From a virus, in IMG/VR virus record IMGVR_UViG_3300008259_002068, positions 1-22,103 of that record: DNA of 22,103 bases. The stretch is one strand, 5' to 3'. Positions 7,549 through 13,695 of this stretch are shown here, one piece after another. The notes under the pieces are model-generated. The model was not told the origin of the DNA. It ran no database searches and saw only the letters and a program-made list of their open reading frames with translations. The position numbers and the translations under genes are program-made. The number at the start of each line of letters is the position of its first letter. Position 1 is the stretch's first letter.

Positions 7549-8877
7549 ATGCGTACCCAGCCACAAGATATTATCAAACAACTACAAGCAGACAACAGTC
7601 GTTTGGCCAAAGAAGCTGTGTTAGAAGCAGCCATGACTGAGGGTTTAGACGAGTTCTTTGAAGGGCTCAAGATGTGCTATGATACCCTATATACTTTTGG
7701 TGTTAAGCAGGTTCCTGTTAAACAGCCTGCCCAAGATCCACAGGGTCTAGGTTGGGACACATTTAAACAACTGGCTGACAAATTATATCGCAGAGAGCTC
7801 ACTGGCAACGTGGCCAAACGTGCTATCGAACTGTGTATGGATCTAGCCACAGAAGAGCAATGGAATCTGTTCTATGCTCCTATACTTCGCAAAGATCTGC
7901 GATGTGGCATCTCTGAAGTTACTATTAACAAAGTGGCTAAAAAGCTAAAGAAATCCAAATATGTGATTCCAGTGTTTGAATGCCAACTCAGTCATGATGC
8001 TGCCAATCACGAAGGCAAGATGACTGGCAAGAAGATTGTAGAACGCAAATTGGACGGTGTTCGCTGTCTTACTGTGGTAGATCATGACAACAAGACTGTA
8101 ACACAATACAGTCGCAATGGTAAAGAACTCAGCAACTTCAGCCACATCACAGACTATCTACAAAAGCACATAGATCAATTCCAAATTTCGTTTGTGCTAG
8201 ATGGCGAGATTATGAGCACCAACTTCCAATCGCTGATGAAAGAAGTACATCGCAAACATGATGTCAAGACATCTGATGCTGTGTTAAATCTGTTTGATAT
8301 TGTGCCATTAGATGAATTTAAGAAAGGTGCCAGCACCCTAGGACAACGTCAGCGTTCAGCATTCCTAAAAGGATTTGAAAAGCTGTTCACAGAGTCAGGG
8401 TTCATTAGCATTGTGCCACAACGTGAGTTTAATCTAGATGTGTTCACAGACGAAATTGAATTCAAAGATCACATGAAGGAAATGGTAGCTGCGGGCTACG
8501 AGGGTGTGATGATCAAAGACCCTAGTGCTGTCTATGAATGTAAACGCAGTACCTCATGGATGAAAATGAAACCCTTTATCGAAGTAAGCCTAGCTGTTAC
8601 AGCAGTAGAAGAGGGCACTGGCCGTAACGTGGGTAAATTGGGTGCCCTAATCTGTGAAGGTGAAGACGATGGTAAAAAAATTATGGTCAACTGCGGTTCA
8701 GGTTTTACAGACAAACAGAGAGCAGAATTTTGGCAAGCTCGAGATACGCTCCCTGGACAAGTCGTGGAAGTCCGTGCGGATGCGGCAACTAGGAGCCAAG
8801 ATAGTGAAGACACATGGTCGCTACGTTTCCCTCGCTTCCTCCGATTCCGTGGCTTTACGAAAGGTGAGAAAATCTAA
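7549..8877 (+). CDS. ATP-dependent DNA ligase
   Basis: This 442-residue enzyme seals nicks in duplex DNA using ATP, joining Okazaki fragments and repaired strands during phage replication. Motif I is ERKLDGVR (165-172) with the adenylated Lys167. Motif III is FVLDGEIM (215-222), motif IV EGVMIK (318-323), and motif V WMKMKP (337-342). An N-terminal helical domain of about 140 residues precedes the nucleotidyltransferase domain and an OB-fold C-terminus ends in LRFPRFLRFRG. This layout is that of T4-type ligases (T4 gp30 is 487 aa). The ATG at 7549 has AGG five bases upstream; an in-frame ATG at 7504 would overlap the preceding gene. It heads a cluster with the genes at 8879, 9120 and 9380. 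Confidence 0.95.
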   Translation: MRTQPQDIIKQLQADNSRLAKEAVLEAAMTEGLDEFFEGLKMCYDTLYTFGVKQVPVKQPAQDPQGLGWDTFKQLADKLYRRELTGNVAKRAIELCMDLATEEQWNLFYAPILRKDLRCGISEVTINKVAKKLKKSKYVIPVFECQLSHDAANHEGKMTGKKIVERKLDGVRCLTVVDHDNKTVTQYSRNGKELSNFSHITDYLQKHIDQFQISFVLDGEIMSTNFQSLMKEVHRKHDVKTSDAVLNLFDIVPLDEFKKGASTLGQRQRSAFLKGFEKLFTESGFISIVPQREFNLDVFTDEIEFKDHMKEMVAAGYEGVMIKDPSAVYECKRSTSWMKMKPFIEVSLAVTAVEEGTGRNVGKLGALICEGEDDGKKIMVNCGSGFTDKQRAEFWQARDTLPGQVVEVRADAATRSQDSEDTWSLRFPRFLRFRGFTKGEKI

Positions 8878-8878
8878 G

Positions 8879-9118
8879 ATGCAGAAATCAGCTATCAAAG
8901 ATCTAGTCTACGGTGGGCTGGAAGAAATCATCAACAACCGCAACTATTACTACAAAAGCTCTGTGGGTTCTAATTACTGCCATTTCACTGATGAGGGTAA
9001 GATAGCAGTCTGCGAGTTCATAGATCTAATGGCCTACAAGATATCAGAATCAGAAAATGCTGACCTAGATTGTAGAGCCAAACAACAGGTCATAGATCAA
9101 CTTAAAAAACGGGATTGA
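8879..9118 (+). CDS. Small unknown protein (79 aa)
   Basis: The frame starts one base after the ligase stop and ends one base before the next ATG. The protein starts MQKSAIKDLVYGGLEEIINN and has an aromatic patch (NRNYYYKSS, 20-28) and a charged C-terminal helix ending QLKKRD. No family is recognised. The tight spacing on both sides and an AGGTGAG upstream support translation. It is probably co-expressed with the ligase. Confidence 0.75.
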   Translation: MQKSAIKDLVYGGLEEIINNRNYYYKSSVGSNYCHFTDEGKIAVCEFIDLMAYKISESENADLDCRAKQQVIDQLKKRD

Positions 9119-9119
9119 A

Positions 9120-9383
9120 ATGAAAGAGATATGGAATTTTTTACAGTGGCAATGGCAAAGGTTTGAAGGCTGGCAAAAGATGTTTATGTTCGCTATGTTC
9201 CTTCAAGGAGCAGGGTGGGGTATGGGTAGAGATATAGGCCTGTATGTCAGCGGACTAGGTATGGGTATCATTGTCAGTTACATTTTAAAATGGTGTGTTT
9301 GGGACGGAATTAGATCCAGCTGGGCTAAGTACAAATCACATCGCAACGAATTACTAACAACTATCAGGGATTCTCATAAATGA
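9120..9383 (+). CDS. Small membrane protein (87 aa)
   Basis: The protein starts MKEIWNFLQWQWQRFEGWQK, then has two hydrophobic stretches around residues 20-38 (MFMFAMFLQGAGWGMG) and 41-58 (GLYVSGLGMGIIVSYILKW), and ends in a basic tail. It is probably an inner-membrane hairpin with a tryptophan-rich amphipathic N-terminus. It could be a holin-like or a superinfection-control protein, but nothing in the sequence decides this. Its stop overlaps the next ATG (ATGA). Confidence 0.7.
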   Translation: MKEIWNFLQWQWQRFEGWQKMFMFAMFLQGAGWGMGRDIGLYVSGLGMGIIVSYILKWCVWDGIRSSWAKYKSHRNELLTTIRDSHK

Positions 9384-9634
9384 AGGAAGTAGAACAATTC
9401 GAGTACAACAATGAAGAAGAGGCCGAAATGGCCCAAATCCACAGTCTACATATCAATATGAACGCTGTGGCTGATGTACAGAAACAACTGGCCAAACAAC
9501 GTAGCCTACCAACCCAATCAGAATGTCAAGACTGCGGAGAAGAAATACCCCCGGAGCGTCAACGAGCAGTGCCGGGGGTTCAATACTGTATCCATTGTCA
9601 GGGCCTACAGGAACGTAGGGCTCGAGGGCTTTAA
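9380..9634 (+). CDS. DksA/TraR-family C4 zinc-finger protein
   Basis: This 84-residue protein has the DksA/TraR signature: Cys49-x2-Cys52, then Cys70-x2-Cys73 in VQYCIHCQ, with the typical EEIPPERQRAVPGV between them. A short helical N-terminus rich in Glu and Gln precedes it, as in TraR rather than full-length DksA. Proteins of this family insert in the RNA polymerase secondary channel and change promoter selection, acting like DksA with ppGpp. A phage copy may tune host polymerase during infection. The start overlaps the stop of the membrane-protein gene by four bases. The 3' end overlaps the convergent gene at 9631 by four bases. Inside the gene, ACCCCCGG (9547-9554) and CCGGGGGT (9572-9579) form an inverted repeat. 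Confidence 0.87.
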   Translation: MKEVEQFEYNNEEEAEMAQIHSLHINMNAVADVQKQLAKQRSLPTQSECQDCGEEIPPERQRAVPGVQYCIHCQGLQERRARGL

Positions 9635-10146
9635 CTCCAATCAGGCAGGGGTCCACCATGGGCCTTGCCCTTGATCTTCTTATCCCCTACTGTGACTCGT
9701 TTGTCACCAATCTTATGGCTTTTCTTGCCTTCGCGGGCACGATAGCCTTGGCTTTTACACGATGCCAGATTACTAGCACCCAGGCTGGCGTCCGAGCGGC
9801 TGCTAGTACAGAGCTTTTTTGAGGCCTGTGTCTCCTCAATGTCACCGTCTAGATCGTCTGTGAGATCTTCATCACCTTTGGCAGCATAGCCCATCATGAT
9901 GTCGTCGTTGATGGGAAAGTCTAGCTCATATAGGTCTTCGGGCAGTTCACCCGTTTTGATAATGTACTCTAACTGTTCCTGTGAAGGGTGTGCCTTTAAC
10001 AAGACTTTGGCAGCTTCATCGTGGGCTTCACCGTTTTCCCAGATGTTGATGTTGTAGTGGCTGTCATAGAGTTTGGCCACAGCGTTCATGACCTTGTGGT
10101 AGTCAGTGGTGAATATGTTTTCTGTGATGATGTCACGGATTTTCAT
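9631..10146 (-). CDS. Unknown phage protein with basic C-terminal module (171 aa)
   Basis: The N-terminal half (MKIRDIITENIFTTDYHKVM...) is acidic and helical and reaches a strongly acidic DEDLTDDLDGDIEET near residues 92-106. The C-terminal 60 residues switch to basic, with SNLASCKSQGYRAREGKKSH, repeated VGDKKIKG-type elements and an end in GGPLPDWS. I have the impression that this tail recurs in other marine phage proteins, but its role is unknown to me. The acidic-then-basic layout may suit binding of nucleic acid or a protein partner. Its ATG overlaps the upstream stop (ATGA), so it is the last gene of a coupled minus-strand set. Confidence 0.7.
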   Translation of the reverse strand: MKIRDIITENIFTTDYHKVMNAVAKLYDSHYNINIWENGEAHDEAAKVLLKAHPSQEQLEYIIKTGELPEDLYELDFPINDDIMMGYAAKGDEDLTDDLDGDIEETQASKKLCTSSRSDASLGASNLASCKSQGYRAREGKKSHKIGDKRVTVGDKKIKGKAHGGPLPDWS

Positions 10147-10376
10147 GCTAGTTTGGCTCCAATCATTACCGCAGCAACCAACATGTTTTTGATCTCCATG
10201 TCGTCTGCTTCTGCCATAAATTGATCACTGGCGATCAAGTCGATCATCAGTTCTTTGTACTCTGATTCTGAGATCTCACCGCGTTCTAGGCTTCCAGTGA
10301 TCTCTAGAGCAAATTGTGCTCGCTGCTCAGCCCATGGTCGGCCACAGCTGGCTAGTTGTTCAAGTTGTTGTTTCAT
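10143..10376 (-). CDS. Small conserved phage protein (77 aa)
   Basis: The protein begins MKQQLEQLASCGRPWAEQRA and continues with ERGEISESEYKELMIDLI, then MEIKNMLVAAVMIGAKLA. It is helical and soluble apart from a mildly hydrophobic C-terminus. The pattern (GRPWAEQ near the start, GEIS-SEYKELM, AEADDMEIK) occurs in small proteins of other phages, with no function known to me. Two starts are possible: ATG at 10382 and ATG at 10376. I chose 10376 because GGGGAG lies six bases before it and the TAA of the upstream lipoprotein gene overlaps it as TAATG; the same GGGGAG abuts the other ATG directly. Confidence 0.7.
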   Translation of the reverse strand: MKQQLEQLASCGRPWAEQRAQFALEITGSLERGEISESEYKELMIDLIASDQFMAEADDMEIKNMLVAAVMIGAKLA

Positions 10377-10756
10377 TACCATCTCCCCAATATGACCTTA
10401 GCGGCCCGTTCTGACTGTGTGACCAACAGCTTCTTCTTGATCTCGCAATAGGTCTTGGAACCCTCTCCACGCTTGACCCATTCTGAAGTGGTCTGCTTCA
10501 TGGGCTCTATTAGACGCAGGACATCTTGCTGTAGTGTGCCCTTGGCCTGTGAATACAGTTGGAATCTACGCAGTTCTTGATCCACTCGCTGTATCTGTGC
10601 CAGCTGCGGCTGACCACAGTCTATCTGTTCCACGTAGAGGCCCGCATCCGCGATCATGCGGCTTTGGTTATCATCCCAGAAACTGGGCACCCACTTCTGT
10701 ACATGCGTGCAGCCTGTGATCACTGCCAGTAGGCATAAAGCTATTATGGTTTTCAT
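10376..10756 (-). CDS. Predicted phage lipoprotein (126 aa)
   Basis: The protein has a lipoprotein signal peptide, MKTIIALCLLAVITGC, with lipobox ITGC and the acylated cysteine at residue 16. The mature part is helical and charged, with a PSFWDDNQSRMIADAG segment after the signal and an end in ERAAKVILGRW. It is longer than a typical Rz1 outer-membrane spanin and is not proline-rich, so a lysis role is only possible. It lies four bases after the upstream gene and overlaps the next start by one base. No ribosome site is visible, so coupling or a leaderless start is likely. Confidence 0.8.
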   Translation of the reverse strand: MKTIIALCLLAVITGCTHVQKWVPSFWDDNQSRMIADAGLYVEQIDCGQPQLAQIQRVDQELRRFQLYSQAKGTLQQDVLRLIEPMKQTTSEWVKRGEGSKTYCEIKKKLLVTQSERAAKVILGRW

Positions 10757-10760
10757 ATGA

Positions 10761-11303
10761 TTATTTAGCCCACCCTCGGACTCTGCGAGTGAGTCTTTCT
10801 AGCCAATCTGGCCTGTCAGGATCTGCGACCAAATCCCAGTGTACCAAATGATGTGTACGCTGACTCCAGGTCAACCATAGATGTTCACCCCCAAAACTCT
10901 CAGCAGCTCTACGCCAGGTCTGTAGTCGTAGGGCCTGATCCCAATCCGGAGTCTGACCCTGGGCATGCCAACGATTGTCCTGAACCACACCCCAGCGTAG
11001 AATACTGTCAGCATGATCAAACACTGGGATTCTACCAGGATCGGGCATGACCCACACACATCTCAGAGGCCGTAGCCCTTGCTGATCTAGCAGCTCTAGA
11101 TTGCGTATGTGAAAGTTCGGTGCACTAGCTGGCTGTGATAGATTGATCCACCCAGGGCCAAATTGCTCAGAGACTGGCCACAGTGCTGTATAAGTACAGC
11201 CGAACACTACTGTAGCCCTAGCCCAATCAACACTGGTCCACTCCGGTGCCAAATAGCCCTGTGAGTTAGCAGCCGCCTTGAATTGTCCCTGTAAGAGTCT
11301 CAT
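10761..11303 (-). CDS. Tryptophan-rich unknown protein (180 aa)
   Basis: The protein begins MRLLQGQFKAAANSQGYLAP and is rich in Trp (more than a dozen) and Arg. It has no membrane helix or signal peptide. Segments such as WINLSQPASAPNFHIRNLEL and LWLTWSQRTHHLVHWDLV are beta-like. I do not recognise a family. The ATG at 11303 is preferred to the in-frame TTG at 11306. A late-like TAAATAC lies three bases upstream on the minus strand, with no room for a leader. It is the first gene of the minus-strand set 9631-11303. Confidence 0.7.
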   Translation of the reverse strand: MRLLQGQFKAAANSQGYLAPEWTSVDWARATVVFGCTYTALWPVSEQFGPGWINLSQPASAPNFHIRNLELLDQQGLRPLRCVWVMPDPGRIPVFDHADSILRWGVVQDNRWHAQGQTPDWDQALRLQTWRRAAESFGGEHLWLTWSQRTHHLVHWDLVADPDRPDWLERLTRRVRGWAK

Positions 11304-11336
11304 CAAGTATTTACAGTCAGAGTCTAGAGTATACTG

Positions 11337-11368
11337 GGATCTCGGAGAGATCCGCGAAGCGGTTTTTT
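11337..11368 (+). terminator. Double hairpin with rho-independent terminator
   Basis: GGATCTC (11337-11343) pairs with GAGATCC (11347-11353) around a GGA loop. CCGC (11352-11355) pairs with GCGG (11359-11362) around GAA and is followed by six T. The two stems share two C residues, so they cannot both form fully. The signal works on the plus strand, although no plus-strand gene lies directly upstream. Confidence 0.6.
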
Positions 11369-11502
11369 CAGCGATTTTTTTACATAGTGTTACTGAGTCT
11401 AAAGTGTGATTTACTGGCTAATTTTAACGGTAAACTGGGGAATCTTCGAAGCTAAACCCCCGCAAACAGGCCATAAAGTGTAAAACTGGGATCAGTAACA
11501 GA

Positions 11503-11510
11503 ATAAATAC
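11503..11510 (+). promoter_or_regulatory. T4-late-like promoter box
   Basis: ATAAATAC (with the base before it, AATAAATA matches T4 late TATAAATA at 7 of 8) lies just upstream of AAGGAG (11515-11520) and the ATG at 11530. The same octamer is found on the minus strand at 2148-2155. No sigma-70 -35 element is present. Confidence 0.55.
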
Positions 11511-11529
11511 CCATAAGGAGAACACAGCA

Positions 11530-12165
11530 ATGGCACACAACACAGGCGGTGTAATCACAGCTGAAGAAGCACGTGAGATATCAAATCGCATAGTAGAAGA
11601 GGGTCGCACACCCGTAGAACTCAAAGAAAGATACCGTAATGCACTTAGAGCCATTGAAGCAGCAGCCAACGAAGGTCGTTACGGAGTAGCTCTGCGTGTG
11701 GGCGATGATGACCTTTCAGAATTCACCCAATTCATCACACCCGAAGGTTTTACCATAATACAGAACACTACTGTACCAGACACAGGCACAGTGGTAAATC
11801 AAGATCCGCAGCCCGATTCAGAATCACTGACTAACCTAGAGTTGATATGGTCAGAGTTTGCGTTTGAACAGACGACTATAGAAATACAACGCCCAACTGG
11901 TGTAAACCTTATAGTACGTGTGAGCAGCTATCCATTAGCCCGTCCTTTGTACTATACACTCACAGGCACACTAGTGGCTGCTGACTATACTAATAACATA
12001 GATCAGGGTGAATTGGTCTTTGACTCGCAGGGTGAAGCCAACGTGTTTATCAACGTAAAGCTGGGCGGTAGTCGAGTGGGCAAAACAGTACAGGCATTGA
12101 TCTACTATGAAAGCACACGTGAAACACTGCTGCACTCATTTAACGAACTGACAGTTACGCTATGA
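11530..12165 (+). CDS. Probable virion structural protein (211 aa)
   Basis: The N-terminus (MAHNTGGVITAEEAREISNR, then a charged helix to about residue 50) is helical. The C-terminal half is beta-rich and has a segment, YYTLTGTLVAADYTN (near 140-154) followed by GELVFDSQGEANVFINVKL, that resembles a Calx-beta or Ig-like fold of phage surface proteins. There is no signal peptide. A strong AAGGAG lies nine bases before the ATG, and a late-type box lies just upstream, both fitting a late structural gene. The stop overlaps the ATG of a tiny membrane-peptide gene. The structural role is inferred from fold and regulation. Confidence 0.65.
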   Translation: MAHNTGGVITAEEAREISNRIVEEGRTPVELKERYRNALRAIEAAANEGRYGVALRVGDDDLSEFTQFITPEGFTIIQNTTVPDTGTVVNQDPQPDSESLTNLELIWSEFAFEQTTIEIQRPTGVNLIVRVSSYPLARPLYYTLTGTLVAADYTNNIDQGELVFDSQGEANVFINVKLGGSRVGKTVQALIYYESTRETLLHSFNELTVTL

Positions 12166-12236
12166 CAGAGATGGATATAGCCATGTTGATCATAGTCTCC
12201 GGGTGGGCCCTATTGATCTTTTGGGGAGCATTATGA
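12162..12236 (+). CDS. Tiny membrane peptide 1 (24 aa)
   Basis: The frame encodes MTEMDIAMLIIVSGWALLIF followed by WGAL. It is almost entirely one hydrophobic helix, enough to span a membrane. Its ATG overlaps the stop of the structural-type gene (ATGA) and its own TGA overlaps the next ATG. Such overlaps favour real translation by re-initiation. No homologue is recognised. Confidence 0.5.
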   Translation: MTEMDIAMLIIVSGWALLIFWGAL

Positions 12237-12295
12237 TAGAACTCACAGTGTTGGTCTTGGCTCTGTGCGTGATATTCATAGTGAAGCTGCTGTGA
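12233..12295 (+). CDS. Tiny membrane peptide 2 (20 aa)
   Basis: The frame encodes a 20-residue peptide, MIELTVLVLALCVIFIVKLL, a single hydrophobic helix. Its ATG overlaps the preceding stop (ATGA) and its TGA overlaps the next start (GTGA). The support is the conserved overlap pattern and the hydrophobic content; the gene is below the size usually annotated. Confidence 0.45.
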   Translation: MIELTVLVLALCVIFIVKLL

Positions 12296-12429
12296 ACATC
12301 ATAGATTGGTGTATATTTGCTCTGTACATGCTGGCACTGGCTTACACACAGTGGAATGGGGATCTATGGCTTTGGTGGATTTTGATACCCTTGTTCCTTG
12401 TGCTGATGCTACGCAGAGGCTGGGATTAA
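12292..12429 (+). CDS. Small membrane protein 3 (45 aa)
   Basis: A GTG start overlaps the preceding TGA (GTGA). The 45-residue product has two hydrophobic segments, IIDWCIFALYMLALAY (3-18) and LWLWWILIPLFLVLML (25-40), joined by a short TQWNGD loop and closed by a basic RRGWD tail. It is a likely membrane hairpin. It ends the chain of three coupled membrane peptides behind the structural-type gene; holin-like action is one option but is not shown. Confidence 0.5.
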   Translation: MNIIDWCIFALYMLALAYTQWNGDLWLWWILIPLFLVLMLRRGWD

Positions 12430-12445
12430 ACTGCTATCGGCTGCT

Positions 12446-12456
12446 GGCCCCGCTGC
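12446..12456 (+). repeat. Intergenic motif GGCCCCGCTGC, copy 1
   Basis: This 11-base motif occurs four times in the window, always on the plus strand and outside the genes called. Copy 1 lies 16 bases after the stop of the 45-residue membrane protein. Confidence 0.75.
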
Positions 12457-12501
12457 GAGTGTGAGCAAGTGTGTGATAATGTGTACTATATAGCACAGTA
12501 A

Positions 12502-12536
12502 CACAGGGTCTAGAGTGGGAAATGATCTAGACTGTG
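12502..12536 (+). ncRNA. Stable hairpin in noncoding stretch, possible RNA element
   Basis: GTCTAGA (12508-12514) pairs with TCTAGAC (12526-12532) around an 11-base loop. The stem extends by CACA (12502-12505) with TGTG (12533-12536) after a two-base G bulge. There is no T run, so it is not a simple terminator. An RNA role is inference. Confidence 0.3.
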
Positions 12537-12744
12537 TAGAAAAGTAGTAAAAAGTGTGAAAAAGTGTGGTATTTTTACTAAGCCTCATAACCCACGCTAG
12601 TCAACTCTGCTAAACACTGTGATTCACGATCCAAACCCCACTATTCTGAATCGTATTCAACCATTTTGTCACTGAAGATCCCACCTTAAAATGGTAAAAG
12701 CAGGTTTTTTCTTACTGGGACACAGTGATCCCACCGTGGTAAAT

Positions 12745-12755
12745 GGCCCCGCTGC
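12745..12755 (+). repeat. Intergenic motif GGCCCCGCTGC, copy 2
   Basis: This copy lies 14 bases upstream of the promoter at 12770, in the noncoding stretch. Confidence 0.75.
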
Positions 12756-12769
12756 ACCATGTTCTACGG

Positions 12770-12798
12770 TTGACACTCAGGAGATTCTCACATATAAT
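12770..12798 (+). promoter_or_regulatory. Perfect consensus sigma-70 promoter, probable leaderless mRNA
   Basis: TTGACA (12770-12775), 17 bp, TATAAT (12793-12798). The ATGATG of the tiny lipoprotein gene starts six bases after the -10. It probably also serves the gene at 12974 and the tRNAs. Confidence 0.85.
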
Positions 12799-12804
12799 AT
12801 ACAC

Positions 12805-12948
12805 ATGATGAGAACACTGGCATTACTAGCTGTGCTGTACACACTACAAGGCTGCGGTCATGTACAGCTGGTAAACAATCGTGATGGATCTATGCATGCA
12901 TATACAGTAGGCCGGCATCGTGGATCAGAACTCTATATAGGTGAATAG
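12805..12948 (+). CDS. Tiny predicted lipoprotein (47 aa)
   Basis: The protein begins MMRTLALLAVLYTLQGC, a signal peptide with lipobox LQGC and the acylated cysteine at residue 17. The mature peptide of about 31 residues includes GHVQLVNNRDGSMHAYTVGR. Lipoproteins this small in phages can be Rz1-type spanins or exclusion proteins; this one lacks proline-rich sequence. The start is either of two adjacent ATGs (12805, 12808); the promoter predicts transcription starting at the first. Its TAG stop supplies the first G of a GGCCCCGCTGC motif. Confidence 0.7.
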   Translation: MMRTLALLAVLYTLQGCGHVQLVNNRDGSMHAYTVGRHRGSELYIGE

Positions 12949-12958
12949 GCCCCGCTGC
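12948..12958 (+). repeat. Intergenic motif GGCCCCGCTGC, copy 3
   Basis: This copy starts on the last base of the TAG stop of the tiny lipoprotein gene and ends 15 bases before the ATG at 12974. Confidence 0.75.
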
Positions 12959-12973
12959 GTAGGATATAAAAAA

Positions 12974-13246
12974 ATGACATTACCAGATGAACGCTATCGC
13001 AGTGTAGTACAGACTAGGAGGTTCTTGTTGGATCTCTGTAATCCTGAACACACGCCCAGAGTGCCCAAACTTGTACGTGAAACAGCTCGTAGTATGCTGC
13101 GTCATTATCCTTCAGACTGGGACATGCAGCTAGCAGCAGAGGGGTCACCAGAGGTATTCCAGGAACGCATGGAAGATCTACACAGATTCATAGCTGCGGG
13201 ATCACGTGAAGCAGGATTCACAGCAGCAGAAGAGGACGTAAAGTAA
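12974..13246 (+). CDS. BPSL0761-family-like protein (90 aa)
   Basis: The protein begins MTLPDERYRSVVQTRRFLLD and includes RETARSMLRHYPSDWDMQLA (43-62). This closely resembles the small bacterial BPSL0761 family (an M-T-P-ER-RA start, then an R-A-LLRHYP motif), whose function is unknown. The C-terminal extension of about 30 residues is helical and acidic. I chose the ATG at 12974, with AGGA about ten bases upstream; a GTG at 12941 lies inside the lipoprotein gene. It is followed by two tRNA genes and may share their transcript. Confidence 0.7.
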   Translation: MTLPDERYRSVVQTRRFLLDLCNPEHTPRVPKLVRETARSMLRHYPSDWDMQLAAEGSPEVFQERMEDLHRFIAAGSREAGFTAAEEDVK

Positions 13247-13254
13247 CAGTTAAG

Positions 13255-13332
<78 letters not shown>

Positions 13333-13338
13333 AACAAT

Positions 13339-13415
13339 CACGCATTAGCTCAGTTGGATAGAGCAACAGCCTTCTAAGCTGTGGGTCAGGGGTTCGAATC
13401 CCTTATGCGTGGCCA
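13339..13415 (+). tRNA. tRNA-Arg (anticodon TCT)
   Basis: The acceptor CACGCAT pairs perfectly with ATGCGTG. The D stem is GCTC/GAGC, the anticodon stem ACAGC/GCTGT around CTTCTAA, and the T stem AGGGG/CCCTT around TTCGAAT, with G discriminator and encoded CCA. It reads AGA/AGG. It lies six bases after the tRNA-Met gene, so both probably come from one precursor. Confidence 0.93.
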
Positions 13416-13437
13416 CAACAGCAGCACAGCAGCAACT

Positions 13438-13578
13438 ATGATGAGATCACCAAACCCCATGGACCCATTCGACAATGTTAAACGTTGGTGGGCTGAGCTT
13501 TGGCCTATTCAGCAGCTTGGGGTCGTGATCGCAGCAGCAGTGGTCTTGTGGGCTTTGAGCCTGTGGATATTTCGCTAA
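13438..13578 (+). CDS. Small single-pass membrane protein (46 aa)
   Basis: The protein begins MMRSPNPMDPFDNVKRWWAE and ends with one membrane helix, LGVVIAAAVVLWALSLWIF. No ribosome site is visible; ATGs at 13438, 13441 and 13459 are in frame, and the first pair is the likeliest. It follows the tRNA-Arg gene by 22 bases, so it may be read from the processed tRNA transcript. Its last codons overlap a DnaA-box-like site. No family is recognised. Confidence 0.5.
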   Translation: MMRSPNPMDPFDNVKRWWAELWPIQQLGVVIAAAVVLWALSLWIFR

Positions 13579-13599
13579 CTGTGGATAAGCTGTGGATAA
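13562..13599 (-). promoter_or_regulatory. Cluster of three DnaA-box-like sites
   Basis: TGTGGATAA, the reverse complement of the DnaA box TTATCCACA, occurs exactly at 13580-13588 and 13591-13599. TGTGGATAT (13562-13570) differs by one base. All three point the same way. They lie in a short gap between genes. Host DnaA binding or an origin role is inferred. Confidence 0.5.
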
Positions 13600-13638
13600 C
13601 CAAAGACCCTGCTAGAGACTCGGGTATAGATCGTTTGG

Positions 13639-13667
13639 TTGACGGATTGGCTAGAGACTGCTATACT
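13639..13667 (+). promoter_or_regulatory. Sigma-70 promoter
   Basis: TTGACG (13639-13644), 17 bp, TATACT (13662-13667), 28 bases before the ATG at 13696. Its left part, TCGTTTGGTTGAC then GATTGGC, is nearly repeated at the promoter at 13894. Confidence 0.75.
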
Positions 13668-13695
13668 ACGTGTATTGTAATTAGAAGGAGCGATG

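Larger units (their letters stand above)
12430..12804. other. Noncoding stretch with hairpin, repeats and a promoter
   Basis: I see no convincing gene in these 375 bases. It holds two copies of GGCCCCGCTGC (12446, 12745), a bulged hairpin (12502-12536), GTGTG-rich tracts, and an imperfect direct repeat beginning GATCCCACC (about 12677 and 12728). It ends with the promoter at 12770. A plus-strand frame open from 12691 lies mostly here, but its N-terminal part has no ribosome site and precedes the promoter. The region may encode an RNA or be regulatory. Confidence 0.5.

Noticed and set aside
9547-9579. Inverted repeat ACCCCCGG/CCGGGGGT as a terminator
   Set aside because: It lies within the TraR-like gene and has no T run; codon use for Pro and Gly explains it well enough.
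9635-9690. Terminator between the convergent genes at 9634
   Set aside because: Only imperfect GC-rich pairing and no T run; the two genes overlap at their stops, leaving no spacer.
11307-11313. Late promoter for the minus-strand gene at 11303
   Set aside because: TAAATAC is present, but only three bases before the ATG, so it would need leaderless expression; kept only as a remark in the late-box finding.
12691-12804. Extended start for the tiny lipoprotein frame
   Set aside because: The extension precedes the perfect promoter at 12770 and would bury the lipoprotein signal peptide inside the protein.
12430-12804. CRISPR array
   Set aside because: The repeats are short, unequal in spacing and imperfect, and no direct repeat of 20 bases or more recurs.
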